A stretch of DNA of 64,000 bases, taken from the NCBI GenBank assembly GCA_023101725.1, contig JALJCO010000054.1:186001-250000 (forward strand), given 5' to 3'. Positions 53,701-64,000 of the stretch are shown here, piece by piece (within the stretch, counting starts at the first letter, position 1; each line of letters begins with the position of its first letter). The position numbers were made by a program, and so were the translations under genes. This stretch comes from Atherinomorus stipes. Its lineage: Eukaryota; Chordata; Actinopteri; Atheriniformes; Atherinidae. The notes under the pieces are model-generated. The model was not told the origin of the DNA. It searched no databases and saw only the letters and a list, made by a program, of their open reading frames with translations.

Positions 53701-55732
53701 CTTTAGCAATGATACGATGCAGTAAAAACAGGCATAGTTGGGAATGGCGATTAAACAAGTCTGATTAATTTGAAAGCTATAATTAATCTGATTTTTTTTT
53801 AAAAGTCATTTGGCAGTCTTAAATAGCAGTGTGGTTTTTATTTATTGTGCTACAAAGATATTTATTATTGTTATTAGATGATTGTAAAAAGGTCAGTTAT
53901 CATGGGCTAGAAATCCCTTTTGGCCTCATTTCATCCACATTAAAGGTAAATCAGCAAATTCTACATAATTTTAGGTCTTGTTCCCGTACACGTGTATTCT
54001 CTTGTTTGTTGTTTTGTTTTGTTTTGGGGGGGGGGGGGGGGGGGGTTCCCTTTTTTTCTTTTTTTTTCCTCTCACATAGACTTTAGTTTCTTGTGAGTTG
54101 TTTTCTTCTTTTTAAATTCCCTCTTGTAATGTGTAGATGTGTTGACAACTATTTTCCTTTTTCTCCTTTGGTGGAAAAGCATTAGTTCCTCCTCAGCCTC
54201 ACAAGGCCAGCTTTTTTCAGAATAAGTTCTTGCTTTGTACGTTCACGATGAGCTTACAGATTTTTTAAAATCTTTTTCAGCCAGCGTTCATTGCACACGT
54301 CCTTCAGCTACCTGATCTTGAAGGCTTTTTATTGCTTTTGCTTCGGCCTCAGATAGATGGTCTCACATTGTCTTCACGGGCTTTTTGGTATATGCAGAAT
54401 TCATAGCTGATTCAGTTAATCCAAGCTGCGGCAACACCAAGCCATTATACATTCACCACCTTCATAGCTGGGATTAGGTCCTCTTTAAGTGATCTGTGTT
54501 TAACAAATCTAATGCTCCAGTGAGGAAACCACACTATTTCAGACGGCTAGGTCTGTGCCTGTACGCTCACTTGGAAACATTTTATGCTCCAGCACTCTTT
54601 CTGAACAGCCAAGGCTTTTTCTTTCTGAATCTAGATGCCTGAACTTTGACACCATTACTTGCAAGATATACCAGCAGATCCTGTGACTAAAACCTGGGAT
54701 TTCTTTTTCCATTAAGCTGTCTGATGTTAAGAGTTTTGCACAAAAAGAATGCTGTACAGTAACAGTTGCGTCTAAAACTTAAACATTTCCCATCTACTGT
54801 ACAATGAGGCAACACCAGTCTCTGTCAGTGATTTACTTGTGTGGCATTGCACGTGTGTGTTTACACCTCGCAGTCACGCTTTAGTAGACTGTATTTTAAC
54901 CTGCACTTATGCCCCCATCTGTTCGAGCATAATGTAATTAGAAGTGATTTCTTGAGTTTTCTTTGTAAAAACCAAAAAAAAATAAAAGAAACTTTTCAGT
55001 GAACGCAAACGTGGTTTAAACAGCAGGACTTACCTGACTACTGAGGTCATACACCATATAACCATATAAATATCTGTAGTTATCACTAGCAAGCACTTGT
55101 TTACTGTTTCAAGTACATCCATAAAAGTAGCCACTTTGATCTAGGAATATTTTATGGTGAACTTTTGATGATGTCTTCTTTTATGCCTCCTGCAGGTTTT
55201 TCAGTGAAAACTACACAGCCACAGCTCGTCAGGTGTTGTCTCATGCAAACCATCCTAAACTAGGGTAAGAAAGCATCACAGTATTGTGTGCAGTGGAGTT
55301 GTGTTAGATATTAAATTGTTGAAAAAGTTTATATTCATTGTGAATGACCTATATACTGTATGTTTCAGGTATTCGTATGCCATAGTTGGAATCAACTTGA
55401 CAGAAATGGCTTACAGCCTACTGAAGAGCGGTGCTCTGAAACCACATTTCTACAATACAGTCCAGGGAACACCTGAGCTCAGGCACTTTCATCAGCTATA
55501 CTGTGAGTTACAGCATGAAATCATTATTCTGTTCTTCTCAGTATAGTGTCCTACAATGTGTGCTGTTCCTCTTCTAGGTTATCTGGCTTATGAGTTTGAT
55601 AAATTCTGGGTGGCAGAAGAACCAGAAAGCATCATGCAGTTCAATCAGTACAGAGAAAAATTCCATAACATAGTCAAGACTCATCTACAGGACCCTGATG
55701 TGTCTCTCACACTGACTGTTGGTACTAATTAA
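50800..55732 (+). CDS. elmod2: ELMO domain-containing protein 2
   Basis: Eight coding exons: 50800-50944, 51035-51063, 51717-51814, 51917-52046, 52346-52479, 55196-55264, 55369-55502 and 55578-55732. All are GT-AG and join in frame to 894 bases, 297 residues (human ELMOD2 has 293). ELMOD2 is a GTPase-activating protein for Arl2 and Arf-family GTPases, working at ER/lipid droplets and mitochondria. The N-terminus (MFGYIWQYVYTSFLRYWLKW) and GKCELQRI match the vertebrate protein. The ELMO domain starts about residue 85 and holds the signature IGFQGDDPKTDFRGMGLLGL, containing the arginine needed for GAP activity, followed by LGYSYAIVGINLTEMAYSLL and FDKFWVAEEPESIM. The second coding exon is only 29 bases. 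Intron 52480-55195 contains a hAT-like repeat and a long G run. The gene is tail-to-tail with ucp1. Confidence 0.93.
53083..53822. mobile_element. Degenerate hAT-like non-autonomous element in elmod2 intron
   Basis: Left end TTAAGGCTGTCAAAAATGAT and reverse complement of the right end TTTAAGACTGCCAAATGACT form imperfect terminal inverted repeats of the type seen in fish hAT elements (AGGGCTGTCAAA). About 740 bp, with no intact transposase frame. Confidence 0.45.
54026..54045 (+). repeat. G homopolymer in elmod2 intron
   Basis: About 20 consecutive G after a TTTTG-rich tract and before T-rich sequence. Length is prone to sequencing error. Confidence 0.9.
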
Positions 55733-56399
55733 TTAACACCCCCAGATCTCCTCATCACGTGTCATTTTTGATCTGATGCAAGGAAGCAGAAATGTTCAGA
55801 TGGAGCAGTGAACTTCAAAAACATAGAAGCATCAACAAGTCGTTCAGTTTCAAACAAAACAAACCCATTTCCTGTCTGGTTTAGTGACTCATTGGTTGTA
55901 AAAAGCAAAGGTTTTACACTTAGTGCACAAGTCTAGCTCCTTATACCTCAAAAATAACCATTCCAGTGGTTGAATTGTTGATGACGATGAATTGAGAGCT
56001 GCTGCAGAGGACTCAGGTGGTTATGATGATTCTTTAAGCACTTTTGGTGATCAAATTTTTGAAGGAGAAAAAAAGAACAACCATATTTTAGCTGTCTTGT
56101 TTGAAACCTCTTTTGTTTTATAATTGCCTCAGGAATTTTTGATTGTGTTCAGAGCTAATGGATAAAACTTAATAGAAGGAATGTCTTTGTGGTGCTCTCA
56201 TCCTAAAAGTTGTGCATACTTGTGTCTCGTCATTAATGCGGTATGTAATCTATGCGATGTAAATTTCAAATGTTTTATGCCCTTGTTTTCATGAATTTGT
56301 GTCTGAAGACTGATGCAGAATTTTTATTACCAGTTATTTTTATGCAGTGATTTACTTTTGAGGAAGGTTTGTATAGACTGACACATCCTGCTCAAAATT

Positions 56400-56405
56400 A
56401 ATAAA
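56400..56405 (+). other. elmod2: Polyadenylation signal AATAAA of elmod2
   Basis: Canonical AATAAA 668 bases after the elmod2 stop, with T/GT-rich sequence (CCTTTTCTCATGTCTGTTG) following within 30 bases. It would end the elmod2 transcript about 0.5 kb before the ucp1 stop codon. Confidence 0.55.
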
Positions 56406-56914
56406 TTCACATTTGACTTAAACCTTTTCTCATGTCTGTTGAAGAGAGATACACAAACGAGCACAGCATCTGTAAAACAAGTTAGATATATTCAGGATTC
56501 ACAGAAACATGTTTTACACTTTCTTATAGTTACAAATGTTTTGGTTTTTTCATATGCAGATATGCACTGGAGTAAGCTGCCTGGCATTAATAAATGGCAA
56601 TTTTAGATTTACTGGCCTTAAAGTGCAAATTCAGCTTGTATCCATAGCATTTGCATCATTAGCACCGGAATGGCTGCACCAGATTCATTGTGACAAATTA
56701 TAAATATAAAAGAAGAACTGTGTGGTTTTTTTTTATACACATAAAGTTAAATACTGTATAATACTCTGCAAGGAGAAATTATCCCCTTTGTTGCCACAGG
56801 GAGAAAAAAAAAAGGTTGAACAAAGCCATGATGATGTTAGACACTAAGTTTCCTCATCAGCGTTCCAACTCTGCTGGTTTCAAGTTTCATGGTCAGGTTT
56901 CGACAGCAGTTAAC

Positions 56915-58974
56915 TCAGTTTGTGGTTTCAGTCCTCTTCTTTGTGACCATCATTGCCCTCTTGATTTGCTCAAACGAGACAAACATCACAACGTTCCATG
57001 ATCCCAACCTCAGAAAAGAAGGCACAAATCTATACAAAAAACAAAACCAAAGGCATCAGGATTTGAACGAAGTAGGAAAAGTTGAGTGCATGGCCCACAT
57101 TTTTCTAGATATTCCAAAATGAAAAAAGTTCTGGGGTCACAGGAGAATCTTACCCTTTGTAGAACGCTGTTGGTCCCTCTTTGGTCATCATGGTCCACGC
57201 ACAGTTGATGGCACTCTTGTACTGGCCTGGTGGTGAATTCATGTATCTCGTTTTCACCACATCCACTGGGGAAGCGATCACCGTCGTAACGAAGCCAGCA
57301 CCAAATGCAGACACGAAGTGGCAGGGAAGATTGTCTGTGAAGAGAGTTTACTAGTAAACAAAAGGAGTCTGTGCAAGGTGTTTGGTCTCAGCTGTGCAGC
57401 AAAGAAACGCACCAGCAGATTGTGCAATCTGGTGAATGGGGCTATATGAATGATTGTGATCAATGCCATATTGACTACAGTATTTACAGCACTAAGGAAA
57501 ATACAGCATGTTCTGTACTGTCAGCATGTGAACCGTTATCTGTCGGGGAGGAGTTGGAGAGGTGAGTGGGTGTGGGAATCTAGCCCAATCAGCAGTCCTC
57601 TCTCTAGGATGGGGTGTGTTTGAGTGTGTTTTCTGCAGTTCATGCGCTCGTACCTGACATCAGGTTATGTCTAAGAATGGCCTCTTTGATCAGGTCATAT
57701 GTAACCAGCTCTGTGCAGTTGACCAGTGCATTCCTTGTGATGTTGGGCAGTGTTCCTGGATAACATGATAAACATTATCAATAAAAGATTTCTAGATTAT
57801 GTTTTTCTTGATGCGTGAAACTCAATTGGTACCTTTCCAGAGTCCACGTATACCCTCGTTCTGGAAGATGTGCTTGTAGGCTTGCATTGTGCCATTGTAG
57901 CGACGAGCCACTCCATCCAGGTTCATCTGTGCTTGGAATCGAACCTTGACCACGTCAGTGGGTTGAGCAAAGGATACTGCCATAGCACCTGTTGTGCAGC
58001 CCGCCAGGATCCGTATCAGCACATTTGGATCTAGAGAAGCGAGAAGGAATCAAGTGGGACATTTTGTTATATAAGCTAGAGATTTTTTTTTTCCTTATCA
58101 AGATTTAACCTAATATCCGTATATATAACGACAATAAGACTTTGAATAGTAATGCTGCAACTCCATTTAAATGCATGCATCCATCCTATTCAACATTTCT
58201 TTTTTCCCTTTTTTCAGTGAAGATGGTAGAGATCCATTTTGTTTGAGCCAGATTTCTAAGAACACTAAGCTTTCCATGCAAGACAGACTGTACTCTCTAA
58301 AAGCCATATCATGTTTTGAGTAATCTTAGATTTATCTGGCTTGAGCTGACTTGCCTCTTCCACCTTAGTTTTCTTTGCAACTCTTGGACATTGAGATCTC
58401 GCCATAAACCACACTTTCTCTGCTCTTCAGAAGGAACCACTTACTGTCTTTGCCACCAGTGTAGAAGTTTTTGACGTTGTCATAGAGGCCGATTCTGATA
58501 GAGGCAAAGCACAGCTGTCTCTGCAGTCCAGCCACCAGCCCGTTATACAAGGACTTGGGCCCCTCTGTTCGGACCATGGTGGTGATGGTGCCGAACACCC
58601 CTCTGTAGCGGATGCCTCCCACTGCTGTCTTCTCACCCTGAATCTGGACACACACATAAAACTGATTAAGAGCTGGAAACACTCAAATGTACAACTGATA
58701 AAGAGTTAGCTGAAGAGCTGAAGCACTAAAGCCAACTCTAGCAAACTAGAGGAGCTGAAGATCATGATGACAGTATGATGTCAGACTATGCGCACTTTGA
58801 TGCACATAGGGGATTTCCTTTTTCCTACAGTGATAATGAAGCAGGTACCTGTAATCTGACTTTGGCTGTGTCCAGAGGAAATGTGACAATGTCAGCTATG
58901 CAGGCTGCAGCTCCAGCACTCGCCATCTTCACTCCCAGAGGAGGGGGGACATCTGAGGGTTTAAGTCCTACCAT
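56915..58974 (-). CDS. ucp1: Mitochondrial uncoupling protein 1
   Basis: Six coding exons: 58974-58849, 58643-58445, 58030-57833, 57755-57654, 57334-57154 and 57029-56915, all GT-AG. They join to 921 bases, 306 residues, the usual length, and six exons is the usual number. UCPs are inner-membrane carriers that leak protons, activated by fatty acids and blocked by purine nucleotides. The three carrier repeats each show the signature: [20 protein letters not shown] and [10 protein letters not shown]. Nucleotide-binding arginines are kept in [30 protein letters not shown] and [12 protein letters not shown]. In the second matrix loop the mammalian UCP1 histidine pair is absent (MNLDG where mammals have SHLHG). 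Assignment to UCP1, not UCP2/3, rests mainly on the neighbour elmod2. A TGCACAG acceptor 12 bases above the ATG suggests an upstream non-coding exon. The C-terminus ends KKRTETTN. Confidence 0.9.
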
Positions 58975-61564
58975 GTTTCCTTTCACTGTGCAGACAGGTG
59001 CGTCCCAACATGCATACAGGCAACGGCAAACCAGGGTTAGTCTCTCTTAAAAAAAATCCTTGCATAAATAATTAGTTCATGTATTTATCATTCATCTTTT
59101 CAGTTGAGCCACTACGAAATGAAAACATTTAGATTAATGACAGATGTAAATAACACTTACATTACTTTAGGTTAAGTTTAAGGGTCCTTTTGGTCTTTAG
59201 TTAGTTGTTACCAGGCAGGATTTAAATGGCCAGATTGTAATCCATGAAGGGCCCAGCCACACGGAAAGGAAAGAGGCATCTTTTCCTGTGCATTTATATG
59301 TTTTCTGATGGGCTTTTTTATGACATCAACTAAGAGGCGTTACTATGTACTTCTGGTACACCCGAGTCAAATCAAAGTCCATTGACTGTCAGATAGTCAA
59401 TGTTCAATTTATCTCACAGAGCAGACGCTTTTCAGAAAACAACAGTTTTACTTCCTCATTTTATCAGGATAAATCTTCTCATCCAAATGAATATTTCCAG
59501 ACATGTCTCTATAAACTTAGTTATAATGTTATTTTTTTAATACTCAAATCTCCATTTCCAACATCATATTCACTTTTGTGTTCAGTAAACTCAGTAAAAT
59601 TGTATGTCAGCAGACTTAAAACATCTCCCGAGTCTTGCTGTGGAGTAATTATTTACTTCATTAGACCAGGTGTCTGTCCTGAACATCAGCGATAACACAG
59701 TGCTATCAGATGATTTCAGTGGAGGCTTGTCTGGGCCTTTAGCCAATGACAGCACAAGTGTGTGAGCAGTGTTTGGAGTTTATTGACTGAATTACAGACC
59801 GTTCTTCAGGTTTTACAGCATGTAACCATTTCACTTTCGAAACAGCATTACGGTATCATTCAGAATTTCTACGACATTACTCACACCCTCTAGTTCTTTT
59901 ATATCTATTCACTTTTCATTTTTGTTAAAGCGGATTTGTGGGGGAACAGAGGTGGGACAGTTGTGACGTGAACCAGTGAGTGAAGTTCACGATGAAGCTG
60001 ATAAGAACTTTGCATCACACTGTGTTTGGACTGTTTCATAATGTTTAAAGCAGCGTATGAAGCGGCTCAAACAGGAATGGTGAATTAAAGGAAAAAGAAG
60101 ATACATGCAGATGTTTACCCTGCAAGAACTGATTCAGTGCAATCCAGTAGTCCTGCATTAACTCACACTATCATTAAAAGTTTAAGTTCAGGTTTTACTA
60201 GAACTATTTAAGAGAATGAGATATATTTACTTGTTTATCTGTTGAAGAGCATTATTTCATATAATTTCTCTACATGTTACACACGGCTTACACGTGAGAG
60301 TGCTCTGCACATCAACAGAATTAGAAAATGAAAAGGTTGAATTAAGATCCCTCTAAAACAATTTCAGCAAAAATTGTTTCTAATTTGATCTTGAATGTTG
60401 TTATTAAACAGCATTACCTGTGAAATCCAAAATTGTCTGGTTCCATTTTAGCTAAAGCTAGCCTCCCACATTATGCTATTTGTTTTACCAAGTACTTTGA
60501 AAATGTATTCATTTATCATTTTTCATTATAAAGTGTATGTTATTGTGTTGGCCAATCTACAGCCTCCAAACTAAAAAAAAAAAGCTTATTTCCTGACTCT
60601 GGCATATTTACTGTACATTTAAGTTTAAACAGGAAATGTCAATAAACATGCATTGCCCCTTTTTAGATTACTGGAATAAACAAAACCAAACTAAAGTAGC
60701 TGTTATAAGATCAAGATTATATCACATTGCAAAGAGCAACTTGGAAAGTTGTGATGATGTCCTCACAAGTGCAATAATAATTATCATAGAAATAAATAAA
60801 GAAATCATCATCAACAACAATAATAAATACTAATATTACCACGCTAGAAGAAGTAAAATGAACAAATTAACAGTCAGTCTGTGCTGGTCCTGACAAACAT
60901 CATTACTATTTCAGTTTAATAATTTATAGCTAAGTCATGTGTCCCAGCCTGCGTTTCAGTCTGCAGGAACTGCTGTTGTGAGGGAGCCGGCAGGGCCGTG
61001 ATTGGTTAACTGTGGACACAACCCCAGAGTAATCAGTCTTTACTGAAAGACAGTGTGGATGACTGAGGTTTAAGGTGCACCTTGCTGTGTTTTCCTCCTG
61101 CAGAGAGCAAAAGAAACTGGTGCTTGCTCACAATGCAATCTGTCTTAGAAAATATCAGGTTTGTCTTACTGGAAGTAGTACTGCAAGAATTTAATAGTTA
61201 TTTCAATAAATTAAATGATTGATTTCAGCTAAATATCTTTTCCTTCAACTTTCACAACATAAGTTTTGTACATTTTAAAAGAATTTATTGTTAGTTAAAA
61301 TTTTATTTATTATTCCTTAAACACAGAATTTGATCTTGTTAAATATTAACCACGTAATCACGTGGTTATCTTGGAATTTATATTTCCATTGTATTTTTTT
61401 TCTAATCTTTTTAAAAAAGGGGGGGGGGGGGGGGGGGGGGTATTTTCATGAAGAAGCTACTGTTATTGACCAGTTTCTGACTGATCTTAAGACCTGTGGC
61501 CTGGAAACTGAACAAATACCAACAAGTTTCTATTAGATGGTTTTTTTTACACTATTCTAAACTG

Positions 61565-61596
<32 letters not shown>

Positions 61597-62200
61597 AGTT
61601 TCTTTTTTCAATTGAAACTTTAAACATTATTGTATCATTATCTGTCTATTTGGCAACGATCCCAAAGATTGTAGCCCTGTGGACCAATGAAACATTTCTA
61701 GTTACCTTTAATTTCTAGATAAACTGAATCTGACCCACTAACATTTACTACGGCCCTGCCTGACAGCTAATATAGCCACATAATCATCAGGAAGTTGTAG
61801 AACTAAACTAAAACGTTGTGTCTGGGTAGAAGCTGAACTCATATTGATAGAAAGATGATAGACATGTTTTGTGGTCACGAGTTGCAATTTCAGCTGCTTT
61901 TGGGGGAAAATATCTGGTTCTACATACGTCACCAAATGTAAGAGATCATCCCGACTGGTATCAGTTGCACGAGCCAAAGTTTGTGATGGAATATGGGAGC
62001 ATCAATGTCCATGGCATGACTGGAATTTGACTGGGCCAATATAGGGATCTCTTCCATCATATTGACGCTCAATTTGTTTTCACGGTTTTCATCCTGCTCG
62101 CTTCCATATTCCCACACTATCAACCTCATTTTAAAATTCTGCCCTTCAGAACTCTGGCCCAGAGGTCTTCTTGCCTAATACATGTTGAGCCAGTCAGTCT
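58975..62200. other. 5' flank of ucp1, no coding exon seen
   Basis: Probably contains the ucp1 first non-coding exon and promoter, not locatable by eye. AT-rich, with a G run of about 20 bases at 61420-61440. No supported coding exon. Confidence 0.4.
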
Positions 62201-62204
62201 AATC

Positions 62205-62480
62205 TCATCCATCCATTTTTATTCCCCTCTTGTTCAAATCAAGGCTGCAGGGGGACCTGGAGCCTAGTTCAGCTGCTCTAAGGTGACTGAGGCAGGGTAC
62301 CAGTCCATCACAACCACTCTCTCACTCCTATGGTGAATTTAGAATTACCAGTTAAGTAAACGTGCATGTTTTTGGCTGTTGGGAGGAAGGCAGAGTCCCT
62401 GGTGAGAACATATATGTATGGAGACAAACATGCAAACCAGGAACCATCATGAGGTTACAGTGCTAACCAGTATACTGTAA
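62205..62480 (+). repeat. Diverged common teleost dispersed repeat
   Basis: CATCCATTTTTATTCCCCTC, CAAGGCTGCAGGGGGACCTG, GAGCCTAGTTCAGCTGCTCTA, GGGTACCAGTCCATCACA, TTTAGAATTACCAGTTAAGT, TTTTTGGCTGTTGGGAGGAAG and ACAGTGCTAACCAGTATACTG follow the order of a very frequent fish repeat (CATCCATCCATTTTCTATACC type). This copy has several gaps and substitutions. Confidence 0.6.
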
Positions 62481-62993
62481 TCCTTATTTTTTAAAAGTCT
62501 TCTGCGCTCCCTCCAGGTTGACTTAGTTTGTTACAACTTTTCAGCTGACGTCCTCATTAAACAACCATCAAGTCCATGTTTCTCATAACAAAAAACTCTA
62601 ATAAGTAAAATTCAGGTACCTAAGGACAATACATGTTTATGCCTAAATGAATGGATTACTTACTGCCAGTAACAAAGAGCACTCAGTTCCACCTCAAATT
62701 ACTGCGAAACACATATGTACAGTACACAAGTTACACTAAGGAACTTTTTAAATGTTTTTGCTTTCAATTCATTTAAACTTCTTCAAAATTAAGGTACTTT
62801 CCCAATCATGGTTCTGTGAAATAAATGCTTCTTTTTAAAATAAATGAAGATTTTACATTACATGTGCAAAACTCTCTTCCACCAGATGGCAGTAACATAC
62901 ACCATAGTCCTGATCATGGTCTTCTTGTTTTGTTTTTTTTTAGCTCAGACAATAACATGCTTGAAAATAGCACAGAATCAATGACACTGTAGT

Positions 62994-62999
62994 TTTATT
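62994..62999 (-). other. Candidate polyadenylation signal of a gene beyond the right edge
   Basis: AATAAA on the minus strand, followed within 25 bases by GTGTCATTGATTCTGTG, a GT-rich downstream element. The 1 kb to its right is AT-rich and non-coding, as in a long 3' untranslated region. In other vertebrates tbc1d9 follows ucp1 in the minus orientation, so this could be its 3' end. Inference only. Confidence 0.3.
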
Positions 63000-64000
63000 A
63001 GATGGGAGTGATATACAATGCATCAGAATCCAGAGAAGTCACATCTGGACAGTTAAAATTCAACATATTTACATAAAAACAACTTTAAAAAAGCAATGTA
63101 AAAATGCACAGAACAAAAATTATTCAAAATGATTTGGAGTGCAGACAACATAATGTAGGCAAAAGGCAAGCAACTGCACATTAGTGGATCACATTATGTT
63201 GTAAAATAAAAAAAAAAAAACTGCAGGCTCTAAGCAGCTTTTAGTGTAATTATCATTTCTTTGAGGACTAAATCAAATCAACATGTTTTTATCCGAGGCA
63301 TGAACCATCCTCTTTTCAGTGAGTACCATTTATACAATTACCTTGATGTTATTGTATAAGTTTTTGGCTTTTTTGCCATTGATGGAAGCAGAAAGGACTG
63401 CAAATTTAAACCGAAGCTGTCACGTGTCATGTGTAAAAGAGTAAAATTTTGTAAAAGTGACACACAGAGAATGTGTGTGATATGGAGTTTACATGGGTGT
63501 GATTATTTAATTCACTGTTGGGTTTTCCCATCTTTGTTTTGTAGTTTTCTACATTTTCATAAAAAGCAAACCAAAAGTTAGAATTAGCAGCAAATAAGTT
63601 TTAAAGTAAGGAAGCAACAGTTTGACCAAATGTAGTAAGTGATGATACGCACTGTGGACTATCGATATCCCAATATGGAACTGTACTGCATCTGTGGACA
63701 TTTTACATCTACATATCTTAAGAGTACAAGAGATTACAATATTCACACCTATGCATAAATGTCTTATAAAGTACAGCTACTACATATACACATTGATTTC
63801 ATCTGAGTAGGCCTTAAGTTTTAATGTCCTGTTCCCTCTTTACTGGACAGAATCTATTGATTGCTTTAGTAAAAGTCTTTCATTTCTGGTAAAATACATT
63901 TTTAGAAGCAGTTTTGGTCACATTCTGTCAACTATCATACATTAACATTTTACAATTACTTTCATTCTTCTGAAAAACACCCCTGACTGACAATTTTCCT

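Overview
The window is nuclear DNA from a ray-finned fish, probably a spiny-rayed teleost. Coding parts are split by GT-AG introns, intergenic DNA is AT-rich, and Tc1-, hAT- and LINE-type repeats of fish character are scattered through it. The adjacent tail-to-tail pair elmod2/ucp1 is a conserved vertebrate arrangement. No bacterial, CRISPR or operon-like features are present.

Layout, left to right. Positions 1-110 hold one minus-strand exon of an unidentified gene that leaves the window; a promoter-like segment near 3.95-4.12 kb could be its 5' end. From 4.79 to 26.47 kb (minus) lies a 25-exon gene rebuilt here exon by exon, with all intron phases compatible: a 1386-residue type II membrane protein made of signal anchor, four CUB domains, serine protease 1, two CUB domains and serine protease 2. 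It is ovochymase-like (a polyserase). Its introns carry a dead Tc1 element, a 417-bp Tc1-type MITE, an RTE-like LINE tail and other repeats. From 26.5 to 39.3 kb I see no gene, only repeats, including a 39-bp perfect inverted repeat about 1 kb apart and two adjacent perfect hairpins. At 39.34-41.48 kb (minus) is the single coding exon of gprin3. From 41.5 to 49.6 kb there is intergenic or 5' non-coding DNA with several MITE, LINE and SINE remnants. elmod2 (plus) runs from a 5' non-coding exon ending at 49700 to its stop at 55732. ucp1 (minus, six coding exons) occupies 56.9-59.0 kb. The last 5 kb has no coding exon I can support; a polyadenylation-type signal near 63.0 kb on the minus strand may be the 3' end of a gene beyond the right edge.

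The genes are neighbours by genomic history, not members of one pathway: an extracellular or cell-surface protease, a neuronal G-protein partner, an Arf-family GAP and a mitochondrial carrier.

The most interesting object is the multi-CUB double protease: its membrane anchor, its internal CUB-CUB-protease duplication, the paired loss of a disulfide in two CUB domains, and the chymotrypsin/elastase-like pocket in both catalytic units. All calls come from reading the sequence and from memory of protein families; no database search was possible.
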